From: Mycolicibacterium celeriflavum
GTDB lineage: Bacteria > Actinomycetota > Actinomycetes > Mycobacteriales > Mycobacteriaceae
Direction of reading: 5' to 3'
Assembly (NCBI RefSeq): GCF_010731795.1
Contig: NZ_AP022591.1
Span: 3,472,001 to 3,536,000 of the forward strand
Length of the DNA: 64,000 nt
Below are positions 8,079 through 15,079 of this stretch, piece by piece. Position 1 is the first letter of the stretch. The number at the start of each line of letters is the position of its first letter. The position numbers were made by a program, and so were the translations under genes. Under the pieces are notes generated by a model that was not told where the DNA came from, ran no database searches, and saw nothing but the letters and a program-made list of their open reading frames with translations.

Positions 8079-8765
8079 TCAGGACGGCGACGAGGGCTCC
8101 AACGTATTGGGATCCACGGTCGCGGTGCGGTTGCGCACCAGCCAGGCCACGACCGCCAGGACGATGACCGAGCCGACGACCGCCGCGGCGACCCACCGCA
8201 GCCCGAGGGCGCTGTCGAACAGCAGCCACAGACCGAAGAGCAGGAACAGCACGCTGGCCAGACCGTGCAGGAAGCGTTCGGGCAACCGCTTGTGCATCAG
8301 CCTGCCGGCCGCGATCGCCGCACCGTCGGCGAGCACCATGCCGGCCGTCGCGCCGATCCAGACGCCGGCCCAGTGGTGATCGCTGGCCAGCGCGACGGTG
8401 GCGAGCATCGTCTTGTCGCCGAGTTCGGCGAGCACGAATGAGGAGACGATCGCGGGCACGACGAAGCGCGGCTCGGCGATCCGCACCTCCTTGCCGTCGT
8501 CACTGCGTTCTCGCCACGTCCACACCGCGAACAACAGGAACGCGATGGAAGCGACGAAAGCGATCGGGCGCTCGGGAAGGGTCAGCCCGAGGAAATGTCC
8601 GATCGCCACCGACAGGCCGTGCACCAGCATCGCGGCGATCCCGACGCCGGACAGCACCACCCACCAGCGGTGGCGCAGTGAGTAGGTCATGGTGATCAGC
8701 TGGGACTTGTCGCCGAGTTCGGCGACGAAGACGACTGCGAGACTGACCAGGATTGCGGTGAGCAT
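8079..8765 (-). CDS. TMEM165/GDT1 (UPF0016) family cation exporter, probably Mn2+
   Basis: 228 residues with the two family signatures ExGDK(S/T): ELGDKSQ near residue 16 and ELGDKTM near residue 113. Each lies at the start of a three-helix repeat, giving six transmembrane helices in inverted duplication. A polar loop lies between the repeats. Bacterial members export manganese; eukaryotic ones move Ca2+/Mn2+/H+. A yybP-ykoY (manganese) riboswitch in the leader, 60-150 nt upstream of the ATG, supports Mn2+ as the relevant ion. The gene is alone on its transcript as far as can be seen. Only the ion assignment is inference. Confidence 0.9.
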   Translation of the reverse strand: MLTAILVSLAVVFVAELGDKSQLITMTYSLRHRWWVVLSGVGIAAMLVHGLSVAIGHFLGLTLPERPIAFVASIAFLLFAVWTWRERSDDGKEVRIAEPRFVVPAIVSSFVLAELGDKTMLATVALASDHHWAGVWIGATAGMVLADGAAIAAGRLMHKRLPERFLHGLASVLFLLFGLWLLFDSALGLRWVAAAVVGSVIVLAVVAWLVRNRTATVDPNTLEPSSPS

Positions 8766-8821
8766 TCGGACGACCCTTTCGACGCGTCGCCGACGGATCG
8801 ATTCTCACGCCCGTCGACTTC

Positions 8822-8923
8822 GGTCGAAGGTCTCGCCCACCGCCACTTCGTGAGGTGCGGTTCGCCGGCCGGGCTTGCGCCAGTATGTCGACACGACGAT
8901 TGGGGGCTACTCCCCTTCGCTTA
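8822..8923 (-). ncRNA. yybP-ykoY manganese riboswitch
   Basis: In the leader of the GDT1-family gene the minus strand reads GCGAAGGGGAGTAGCC near 8921-8906, then about 65 nt later GGGCGAGACCTTCG near 8838-8825. These are the two conserved halves of the yybP-ykoY element (AGGGGAGUAGC and GCGAGACCUU). CGAAGG and CCTTCG pair to close the basal helix. The region between can form the stacked hairpins of the class. The element senses Mn2+ and usually turns on exporters. The ATG of the exporter is at 8765, leaving about 55 nt for an expression platform. Confidence 0.85.
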
Positions 8924-9028
8924 CTCCACCGACCATAGCTGCGCTCAGGCCGGCGCGCCACCGCCCGCCGACGTTTCGGGCAGCCGAATCCGTCGTTCAG
9001 GAGCCCGAATCAAATGCTTCGAAATACC

Positions 9029-9562
9029 TTATGCCGCAAGGAGCATCGCGAGGATCGCGGTGTCGGGATGGCTGATCGGGTCGACGCCGACTCTGCTCAC
9101 CATGGACGTCACCGTCCCGTCCGCTTCCGCCTCGACCCAGGCGGCCCGATGTTCGAGGCCCAAGTGGGGAAGGCCGGGCAGCAGCACGCAACCGGACGCC
9201 GCCCCAGTGCATTCCGGCAGCGACGGCATGGTCTCCGACGGCGGATGCAGCATCAACAGCGCCGGCGGCTGGTGCTCGGCGAAATATCCTGGCGGCACCG
9301 CTGATTCGCCGACGACGGTACCCTCGGCGAGGACCAGGCCGACGGTGTTCGGTTCCGGCTCGTCGGGTAACTCCTCCCGCGCGCCGAAAATCGTTGTGGT
9401 GGAGAGCAACCCAGGAAGCGACGCCACCCGCACCGCGACCATCAGCAACTGGGCCCACTCCTTGGTGGAGTCTGGCCACCGGCCCGAGATCACGAACCCC
9501 TTGAGTGAACCGCGTGAATGGAACGGGGCGACCTCGATCGCCCGGCCGGATTCTCTCTCCAT
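9029..9562 (-). CDS. Conserved hypothetical protein, function not recognised
   Basis: 177 residues from the ATG at 9562, with GGAGG six bases upstream; the longer frame to 9988 runs through the sodX-like gene in the wrong frame. No signal peptide, transmembrane helix or known motif is visible. The sequence is mixed alpha/beta in character, with short hydrophobic strands (LLMVAVRVASLPGLL; ALLMLHPPSE) and acidic loops. It lies 82 bp downstream of the S26-type peptidase on the same strand and may be co-transcribed with it. I do not recognise a family. Confidence 0.65.
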   Translation of the reverse strand: MERESGRAIEVAPFHSRGSLKGFVISGRWPDSTKEWAQLLMVAVRVASLPGLLSTTTIFGAREELPDEPEPNTVGLVLAEGTVVGESAVPPGYFAEHQPPALLMLHPPSETMPSLPECTGAASGCVLLPGLPHLGLEHRAAWVEAEADGTVTSMVSRVGVDPISHPDTAILAMLLAA

Positions 9563-9644
9563 ATTGCCTCCGCGCCATCGGTGTTCACGCGCCGATTCGC
9601 TCAGGATGCGGCAGAATCGGCTGGCACGCAAGGGGACACGACTG

Positions 9645-9986
9645 CTAACGGCCGGATCCGCCGCGTGCGATCCACACCACACGGTAGGACCCGGCCGCCG
9701 AAATCCAGCCGAACTCATGGGAGTCGGCAGCGCCGGCGGCGCGGGGATTGTCCGAGCGGGCCTCGAAGATCGCGTCGCGTCCCACGCCGTACACGTCGCC
9801 GACCCGCTTGACGAGCCACCGCGTCGAACGTCGCGGATCCTGAAAGACCCGTAACTGTCCGCGACGAATGCTCCCGCAGCGCATGGCCAGAAGTCCGTCA
9901 CCGGGGCGCAGCGTCGGGCGCATCGAGTCGTCGACGACGCGGAACAGCCGCAGCGGCCAGCGTCGCGGTGTCTGGTTGCGGCGCAC
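9645..9986 (-). CDS. sodX: S24/S26 family peptidase, likely Ni-superoxide dismutase maturase (SodX)
   Basis: About 113 residues from a GTG at 9986 (a TTG at 9992 is the alternative). DDSMRPTLRPGD (from about residue 19) is the signal-peptidase nucleophile box with the catalytic Ser. WLVKRVGDVYGVG about 35 residues later carries the general-base Lys. No membrane anchor is evident, as in the small soluble SodX proteases. It is divergent from sodN, with only 23 bp between the start codons. SodX removes the leader peptide of Ni-SOD so that the new N-terminal His can bind nickel, which is the obvious role here. Confidence 0.85.
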   Translation of the reverse strand: MRRNQTPRRWPLRLFRVVDDSMRPTLRPGDGLLAMRCGSIRRGQLRVFQDPRRSTRWLVKRVGDVYGVGRDAIFEARSDNPRAAGAADSHEFGWISAAGSYRVVWIARGGSGR

Positions 9987-9996
9987 ACGCAAAGGG

Positions 9997-10002
9997 TAAG
10001 TT
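9997..10002 (+). promoter_or_regulatory. Candidate -10 element of sodN
   Basis: TAAGTT at 9997-10002 lies seven bases before the ATG at 10010, the spacing of a leaderless mycobacterial transcript. The 23-bp gap to the sodX start must also hold the divergent control elements, so binding by one regulator would affect both genes. An alternative ATG at 10022 would give a short leader. Confidence 0.4.
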
Positions 10003-10009
10003 AGGACAC

Positions 10010-10432
10010 ATGCTGCATCGAATGTTCACCAACGCCACCCCAGCCCATGCCCATTGCGATCTGTACTGCGGTGTCTATGACCCTGCGCAGGCCAAGATCG
10101 AGGCGCTTTCCTGCCTCAAGTCGATCCAGAAGTATCACGACTCCGATGACGAGCACTTCCGCGCCCGCGCGATCATCATCAAGGAGGAGCGCGCCGAATT
10201 GGTCAAGCATCACCTGATGGTGCTGTGGGCCGACTTCTTCACCAAGGAACATTTCGAGAAGTTCCCCAACCTGCACCAGCTGTTCTGGGAGGGAGTGCAC
10301 GGCGCGGGTGATGTGAAGAAGTCGCTCGACGTCGCCGTCGCCGAGAAGCTGCTGGCGACGATCGACGAGATCGCCGATATCTTCTGGCAGACCGAGAAGT
10401 CCAAGGACGCGGGGGTCTACCCGCCCGCTTGA
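10010..10432 (+). CDS. sodN: Nickel superoxide dismutase precursor
   Basis: 140 residues. The first 14 (MLHRMFTNATPAHA) form the cleavable leader. The mature protein would start HCDLYCGVYD, the nickel hook whose ligands are His1, Cys2 and Cys6 with the Tyr9 gate. The rest is the four-helix bundle (RARAIIIKEERAELVKHHL is highly typical). It disproportionates superoxide in the cytoplasm after processing by the divergent sodX product. Oddity: the usual hook is HCDLPCGVYD, and residue 5 is Tyr instead of Pro here. A strong terminator follows 20 bp after the stop. Ni-SOD is absent from M. tuberculosis and is a feature of some environmental actinobacteria. Confidence 0.95.
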   Translation: MLHRMFTNATPAHAHCDLYCGVYDPAQAKIEALSCLKSIQKYHDSDDEHFRARAIIIKEERAELVKHHLMVLWADFFTKEHFEKFPNLHQLFWEGVHGAGDVKKSLDVAVAEKLLATIDEIADIFWQTEKSKDAGVYPPA

Positions 10433-10451
10433 GCAACCGATTCCGTTCGTC

Positions 10452-10487
10452 AAAAGAGCCGCCGACTCAACGACCGGCGGCTCTTTT
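10452..10487. terminator. Bidirectional rho-independent terminator
   Basis: A perfect 13-bp inverted repeat (AAAAGAGCCGCCG / CGGCGGCTCTTTT) separated by 10 bases sits between sodN and the convergent 51-residue gene. A-rich and T-rich ends on both sides let it work in both directions. Such textbook terminators are rare in mycobacteria. Confidence 0.9.
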
Positions 10488-10512
10488 CATGATTGTCGAG
10501 CGGCGTCCGGAG

Positions 10513-10668
10513 TCAGAACAACACGATGACTGCCAGCACGCCCAGCAGCACCAGCGCGATCACGCTGGCCCGCAGGAACGCCATCCACTGGGTGCACGTG
10601 TAGTCATGCGCCGACGACGGCCATTCCGTGGGCGGCATCGCCGAACCCGAACCCATCGAAGACGTCAT
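10513..10668 (-). CDS. Small single-pass membrane protein, 51 residues
   Basis: ATG at 10668 with AGGAGGGG just upstream, stop at 10513. The product has a polar, Ser/Pro-rich N-terminus (MTSSMGSGSAMPPTEW), a middle HDYTCTQW segment, and one C-terminal transmembrane helix (about residues 32-51, ASVIALVLLGVLAVIVLF). It resembles in outline small oxidase-associated subunits with one helix, but I cannot assign a family. Two CRP-like sites lie 39-78 bp upstream of the start, and the shared terminator closes its transcript. It is too short for routine gene callers. The ribosome site and terminator together make it credible. Confidence 0.75.
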   Translation of the reverse strand: MTSSMGSGSAMPPTEWPSSAHDYTCTQWMAFLRASVIALVLLGVLAVIVLF

Positions 10669-10706
10669 CAACCCCTCCTGACCTGCACGTTTGGTGTCTC
10701 TCCCCC

Positions 10707-10746
10707 AGTGAGATCCATCACAACATCCGCTGTGACGCCGATCATA
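10707..10746 (-). promoter_or_regulatory. Two tandem CRP-like sites upstream of the 51-residue gene
   Basis: AGTGAGATCCATCACA (10707-10722) and TGTGACGCCGATCATA (10731-10746) each match 9 of 10 positions of TGTGA-N6-TCACA, with centres 24 bp apart. The nearest start is the ATG at 10668. No other gene start lies close, so CRP (cAMP receptor protein) control of the small membrane protein is the simplest reading. The rest of 10747-10910 shows nothing recognisable. Confidence 0.5.
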
Positions 10747-10910
10747 ACCCCTGTTGTCCCGACGGGAGAAATTCGGCGGCCCCGCTGACGCCCCCGCTGT
10801 CGCGCCCGAGTAGAACGGAGGCGACCGCGCCGCGTTGCGCCATTAGGTTGACTAGGCTATTCGCTCGTCGCCGGGCAACCTGTTGATGAGGACACCCGAC
10901 GCGGCGACTT

Positions 10911-11009
10911 CTATCCACAGCAAGCGGTGCAGGAAACCTCGATTCAGCGGCTCACGCCCGGTTCGCAGCGGCGCCCGCCTGTGGATGAACCTGTGGAAAC
11001 TGTGGATAG
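10911..11009. repeat. Cluster of four DnaA-box-like 9-mers
   Basis: CTATCCACA at 10911-10919, then TGTGGATGA (10980-10988), TGTGGAAAC (10992-11000) and TGTGGATAG (11001-11009), against the DnaA consensus TTATCCACA/TGTGGATAA. All are one or two mismatches away. The cluster occupies the non-coding stretch upstream of the DUF4328 gene. There is no dnaA or dnaN nearby, so it is not the replication origin. Confidence 0.4.
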
Positions 11010-11118
11010 GTCGGAATTGCTGTGGCTGCCCGACGGCCCGCGCCACATGAGGATCGGCGCGGCGGTCGGACGGGTCGTCGCTACGCTGTCGGGTGGTGAG
11101 TGCCAGGCAAGGAGCGAC

Positions 11119-12117
11119 ATGATTCAGGTGTGTTCCCAATGCGGAACCCGGTGGAACGTGCGCGACCGACGCAGGGTCTGGTGCCCACGCTGCAACGGAC
11201 CGCTGCTCCCGCCGTCGGGCCCCGGGCCGGCCGCCTCCTTCGGCACCGCGTCGACACCCGGCGCCCCGCCGCGCCGGCCACCCGGCTACCGCTGGATCGC
11301 GGTACGCCCGGGCGCACCGCCTATACCGCGGCGGCCGAGGCTGGCACTCGGACCGACGCCGCGCTACGCGACGATTCCGCGGTGGGGTCTGTTGGACCAG
11401 GTCCGGCCGTTCGACGATCAGCAGGAGGCGCCGCGGACAGGACCGTCGGCCGCGACGCTCCGTGGCACTCTGCTGGCGACGATGGCGGCGCTGGGTGCGG
11501 CGGCGCTGATCCACCTGGTGCGCTACGTGCTGCTCATCGTCAACCGCTCAGTGCTGTTGCATCCGTGGATCGCCGCGGGTGCGACGTGGTTCGGCGCCGC
11601 GCTGAGCGTCATCGCGTTGTTCATGGTGGTCGCCAGCCTCATCGTGCTGACCAACTGGCTCATCGCGCGGCGGGCCGCCGCGTATGCCCATCGGGGGACG
11701 ACGGATCCCCGGCCGGGCTGGCACCTGCAGGCCGGGTGCCTGCTTCCCTTCGTCAACCTGTTCTGGGCGCCGGTGTTCGTCCTCGAGTTGGCCGGAGTCG
11801 AGGAGCGCCTGCGCTGGCTGCGTCGACCGATCGTGGCCTGGTGGCTGGTGTGGCTGGCCAGCTACGTGGTGTCGATCTGGTCGATCGCGACGAGCTTCAC
11901 CCAGGACGCGCAGGGAATCGCCGACAACACCATGACCACGACGGTGGCTTATCTACTGGCACTGGCGGCCCTGCTGCTCGCCGCGAAAGTCGTCCTCGGT
12001 TTCGAGCGGCAACCGGTCGAGCGGCCGACCAAGCGCTGGGTGGTCGTACCCGAGGATCAGCCGCAGGCGGAAAGTGACGTTCCGGTTGAGTCCGAAGGGC
12101 AGAACCCGGCAGCATAG
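11119..12117 (+). CDS. DUF4328 membrane protein with N-terminal zinc ribbon (Rv3843c type)
   Basis: 332 residues from the ATG at 11119 with AAGGAG upstream; earlier in-frame starts lack a ribosome site. Residues 4-32 hold a CSQC and a CPRC knuckle, a short zinc ribbon. A Pro-rich cytoplasmic stretch follows to about residue 115. Five or so hydrophobic helices with the QAGCLLPFVNLFWAP signature of DUF4328 come next, then a polar tail. M. tuberculosis Rv3843c has the same layout and the same downstream neighbour glpQ1, only 5 bp away here, so the two are an operon. Function is unknown. Confidence 0.85.
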   Translation: MIQVCSQCGTRWNVRDRRRVWCPRCNGPLLPPSGPGPAASFGTASTPGAPPRRPPGYRWIAVRPGAPPIPRRPRLALGPTPRYATIPRWGLLDQVRPFDDQQEAPRTGPSAATLRGTLLATMAALGAAALIHLVRYVLLIVNRSVLLHPWIAAGATWFGAALSVIALFMVVASLIVLTNWLIARRAAAYAHRGTTDPRPGWHLQAGCLLPFVNLFWAPVFVLELAGVEERLRWLRRPIVAWWLVWLASYVVSIWSIATSFTQDAQGIADNTMTTTVAYLLALAALLLAAKVVLGFERQPVERPTKRWVVVPEDQPQAESDVPVESEGQNPAA

Positions 12118-12122
12118 GGCGC

Positions 12123-12974
12123 ATGACTGGCGACGCCAAGGCCGCCGACGAAGCGAGTCCCGGGCCGACGTTCGGCGGGCACCCCTTCGTCGTGGCGCAC
12201 CGCGGCGCATCGGCCGACCGGCCGGAGCACACGCTCGCGGCGTACGAGTTGGCGCTGCAGGAAGGTGCCGACGGCGTCGAATGTGACGTGCGGCTGACCC
12301 GCGACGGCCACCTGGTGTGCGTGCACGACCGCAAAGTCGACCGGACGTCGAACGGGACCGGCCTCGTCAGCGACATGACGCTCGCGCAGTTGCGCGAATT
12401 CGATTACGGCGCATGGCATCCCAGCCGTCAAGGCGATGAGCCGCAAGGGGAAACCGGCTTGCTGACCCTCGACGAGCTGGTTTCGCTGGTGTTGGACTGG
12501 CACCGGCCGGTCAAGCTGTTCATCGAGACCAAGCACCCTGTCCGGTTCGGCGCGCTGGTGGAGAGCAAGGTGCTGGCCCTACTGCACCGGTTCGGGATCG
12601 CCTCCCCCGCATCGGCGGATCTGTCGCGTGCGGTGGTGATGTCGTTCTCGGCGGCCGCGGTGTGGCGGATCCGGCGTGCGGCGCCGATGTTGCCGACGGT
12701 GTTGCTCGGCGAGACGTCGCGGTACCTGGGCGGCAGCGCCGCCACCACCGTGGGCGCCACGGCGGTGGGGCCCTCGATCGCGACCTTGCGCGAACATCCC
12801 GTGTTGGTGGACCGGGCGGCCGCGCAGGGCCGCGCCCTGTACTGCTGGACGGTCGACCATTTCGAGGACGTGCAGTACTGCCGCGAACTCGGCGTGGCGT
12901 GGGTCGCGACCAACCATCCGGGCCGCACCAAGGACTGGCTGCAGAATGGGCTGGCCGGGGCCGGCCGGGACTAG
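12123..12974 (+). CDS. glpQ1: Glycerophosphodiester phosphodiesterase
   Basis: 283 residues. The GDPD motifs are plain: AHRGASADRPEHT (about residue 22), EGADGVECDVRLTRDG (Glu-Asp metal ligands), VCVHD and, further on, KLFIETK. The enzyme hydrolyses deacylated phospholipids to glycerol-3-phosphate and an alcohol. There is no signal peptide, so it should be cytoplasmic. It matches M. tuberculosis Rv3842c (GlpQ1) in position and length and follows the DUF4328 gene by 5 bp. It converges on the LCP gene with an 8-bp gap. In M. tuberculosis bfrB (Rv3841) comes next; it is not present here. Confidence 0.93.
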   Translation: MTGDAKAADEASPGPTFGGHPFVVAHRGASADRPEHTLAAYELALQEGADGVECDVRLTRDGHLVCVHDRKVDRTSNGTGLVSDMTLAQLREFDYGAWHPSRQGDEPQGETGLLTLDELVSLVLDWHRPVKLFIETKHPVRFGALVESKVLALLHRFGIASPASADLSRAVVMSFSAAAVWRIRRAAPMLPTVLLGETSRYLGGSAATTVGATAVGPSIATLREHPVLVDRAAAQGRALYCWTVDHFEDVQYCRELGVAWVATNHPGRTKDWLQNGLAGAGRD

Positions 12975-12981
12975 ACCGCGG

Positions 12982-14262
12982 TCACGGCTCGGCGTCGAGG
13001 ACGTCCTGCGGTACCGGTGCGTCGGTTCGCAGCGCCTCGAACAACCGGCTCGCGACGTCCTCGTCCCACAGCACCACCGAGCCCGAGTCACCGCCGGAGA
13101 ACTCCCCGATCGGCACCGTGGTCGTCAGGACATCGCCGCGCAGTGCCCACGCCAGCCGCGCGAGGTCCCAGATGTGGTCGTCCTCGTTGACCGCGACGGC
13201 CCCGGTGGCGGCGCGCGCCATCGGGTACCAGCGCAGAGGGTTGAGCAGCACTGCGGGGCTCGCGGCGCGGTGCAGCAGCGCGGACATGAACTCGCGCTGG
13301 TGAAGCATGCGGTCCAGGTCGGCGCGCGGCGTGGCCCTGGAGCGGACGAATCCGAGCGCGCTGCGGCCGTCGAGTTTCTGGCATCCGGCGGGCAGGTCGA
13401 TGCCGGCCAGCGGGTCGCTGATGGGCTCGGTCGGACACATCGTGACACCGCCGACGGCGTCGACCATCGTGGCGAACCCGTCGAACCCGATCTCGGCGTA
13501 GTGGTCCATCCGCAGCCCGGTGGCCTGCTCGACGGTCTGGGCGAGCAGCGGGGCGCCACCGACCGTGAAGGCGGCGTTGATCTTGTCGCTGCCGTAGCCG
13601 GGAATCGACACATAGGAGTCGCGCGGAATCGACACCATCGTGGTGCGTGTCCCCGATCCGATGCCGGGAATGTGCACGAGCAGGATCGTGTCGGTGCGAC
13701 CATCGCCGAGGTCGCCGCCGGTGGCCAGCTGCGCTTGCTGTTCGGGCGTCAGGTTCTGCCGGCTGTCCGATCCGACCAGCAGCCACGTTGTGCCGGGCCC
13801 CGACGCGGGGCGGTCAGGGTAGTCGGTCAGCGCGGGGATGCGCCGAAGCGACGAGTCGAGCCAGAGGCCGCCGGCCACCACGAAGACCAACGCGGCCACC
13901 ACGAACACCAGCAGAACCGCCGCGATGAGTCGGCCCCAACGGCGTTTGCGCCGGGGCGGTTTCGGTTGTGTCGGCGCGGGCGGCCGCGGGGGTGGTGGCG
14001 TCCGGGGCGGTGCGGGTTGGCGGGCGGCCGGTGGCCGGGCGCGCGGTGGTCGCGGCGGCGGTGGTGGCTGTCGTGGTGGTGCCGTGCGCGGCGGCGGCAT
14101 GCGCGGCGGAGGCGTAGGCGGGGGCGGTGGAGGCGGGGGCAGGTTTCGCGGCCGCGGTGGCGGCGGTCGGTAGTTGGGATCCCGACGGATCACCTGCGAC
14201 GGCTCCCGGCGTGCCCGCGGCGGTGGCTCGAACCCGCGGGGCGGCTGCCGGTTGTCGGTCAT
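12982..14262 (-). CDS. LytR-CpsA-Psr (LCP) family protein
   Basis: 426 residues. Residues 1-125 are an extreme Pro/Arg-rich cytoplasmic tail (repeated PPPRPP). A transmembrane helix (about residues 130-155) and an external LCP domain follow, with DSRQNLTPE, SIPRDSYVSIPGYG and, later, RSRATPRADLDR, the arginine-rich polyprenyl-phosphate site. LCP enzymes join secondary wall polymers to peptidoglycan. In mycobacteria the main one attaches arabinogalactan, and this is one of its paralogues, in the place where M. tuberculosis has the short Rv3840. It is third in a run DUF2470-CPBP-LCP that begins behind an IdeR box, so iron may control it. Confidence 0.88.
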   Translation of the reverse strand: MTDNRQPPRGFEPPPRARREPSQVIRRDPNYRPPPPRPRNLPPPPPPPPTPPPRMPPPRTAPPRQPPPPPRPPRARPPAARQPAPPRTPPPPRPPAPTQPKPPRRKRRWGRLIAAVLLVFVVAALVFVVAGGLWLDSSLRRIPALTDYPDRPASGPGTTWLLVGSDSRQNLTPEQQAQLATGGDLGDGRTDTILLVHIPGIGSGTRTTMVSIPRDSYVSIPGYGSDKINAAFTVGGAPLLAQTVEQATGLRMDHYAEIGFDGFATMVDAVGGVTMCPTEPISDPLAGIDLPAGCQKLDGRSALGFVRSRATPRADLDRMLHQREFMSALLHRAASPAVLLNPLRWYPMARAATGAVAVNEDDHIWDLARLAWALRGDVLTTTVPIGEFSGGDSGSVVLWDEDVASRLFEALRTDAPVPQDVLDAEP

Positions 14263-14292
14263 CTGAAGAATCTACGTCGCATTCCGCCATGT

Positions 14293-15060
14293 TCACCGCA
14301 ACCAGCCCAGGTGGCCGGCGGCCAGGGTGTAGCCGACGAACGCCACGGCGTCGATCACCGCGTGGGCGATGATCAGCGGCCAGAGCCGACCGGTGCGCAG
14401 ATAGACGTAGCCGAACACCAGGCCCATCGCCAGGTTGCCGAGGCCCGCCCCGAAGCCCTGATAGAGGTGGTACAGGCCACGCAGCACGCTGGAGACGATG
14501 ACGGCCGACGCGGGGCTCACCCGCAGTTGACGCAGCCGAGTGACCAGGAAGCCGACGACGACCACCTCCTCGGCCCAGCCGTTGGCGAGCGACGTCAACA
14601 GCAGGACGGGTATCCGCCACCAGGTGTCGTACAACTCGGCGGGTTCGACGTCGGCGTTCATGCCGAGCAAGCGGGCGATCTGATACAGCGCGAGACCGGG
14701 CACCCCGATGAGCGCGGCCAACCCGAGTCCACCGAGCACGTCCGGTCGCCAACGCGGTCGGCCCAGCCCGATTGTTTCGAGGACGAAACCGCTGCGCCAC
14801 AACAGATATACGGCGAGCCCGCCCCACGCCGACAGTTGGAAGACCCAGGCGAGGTTGAGCCCGAGGTCGATCAGGTCGAACGGGGAACGGCGCGGATTGA
14901 GTGCCACCACCTGGCCGGAAAGGCCGAGCAGGACCGACTCGGTCAGGTTCAGCAGCGCGCTGTAAGCCGACAGGCCGAACGTCACCGCCAGTACGACTGC
15001 GACTTCGACGCGAAGCGCCCGGCGCTGGCGGTCGGTCAGCTCGTCGCGGGCGCCGGTCAC
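14293..15060 (-). CDS. CPBP family intramembrane protease homologue
   Basis: 255 residues from a GTG at 15060, with about six to eight hydrophobic helices. The CPBP (Abi/CAAX) motifs are recognisable: an EE pair in NGWAEEVVVVGF, then RGLYHLYQG and LIIAHAVIDA. The first motif is usually EExxxR; here the Arg position is Gly, though Arg occurs a few residues later, so catalytic competence is uncertain. Family members cleave prenylated or membrane peptides or act in bacteriocin immunity. It lies 19 bp behind the DUF2470 gene and 30 bp before the LCP gene on the same strand. Confidence 0.82.
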   Translation of the reverse strand: MTGARDELTDRQRRALRVEVAVVLAVTFGLSAYSALLNLTESVLLGLSGQVVALNPRRSPFDLIDLGLNLAWVFQLSAWGGLAVYLLWRSGFVLETIGLGRPRWRPDVLGGLGLAALIGVPGLALYQIARLLGMNADVEPAELYDTWWRIPVLLLTSLANGWAEEVVVVGFLVTRLRQLRVSPASAVIVSSVLRGLYHLYQGFGAGLGNLAMGLVFGYVYLRTGRLWPLIIAHAVIDAVAFVGYTLAAGHLGWLR

Positions 15061-15079
15061 CGGAGCTACGGTAGTGGCG

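Noticed and set aside
7795..8229. Minus-strand open frame in the espR upstream region
   Set aside because: Begins inside the GDT1 gene in another frame and has no coding character in its unique part.
10911..11009. DnaA-box cluster as a replication origin
   Set aside because: No dnaA/dnaN/rpmH neighbours, no AT-rich unwinding region; kept only as a possible regulatory cluster.
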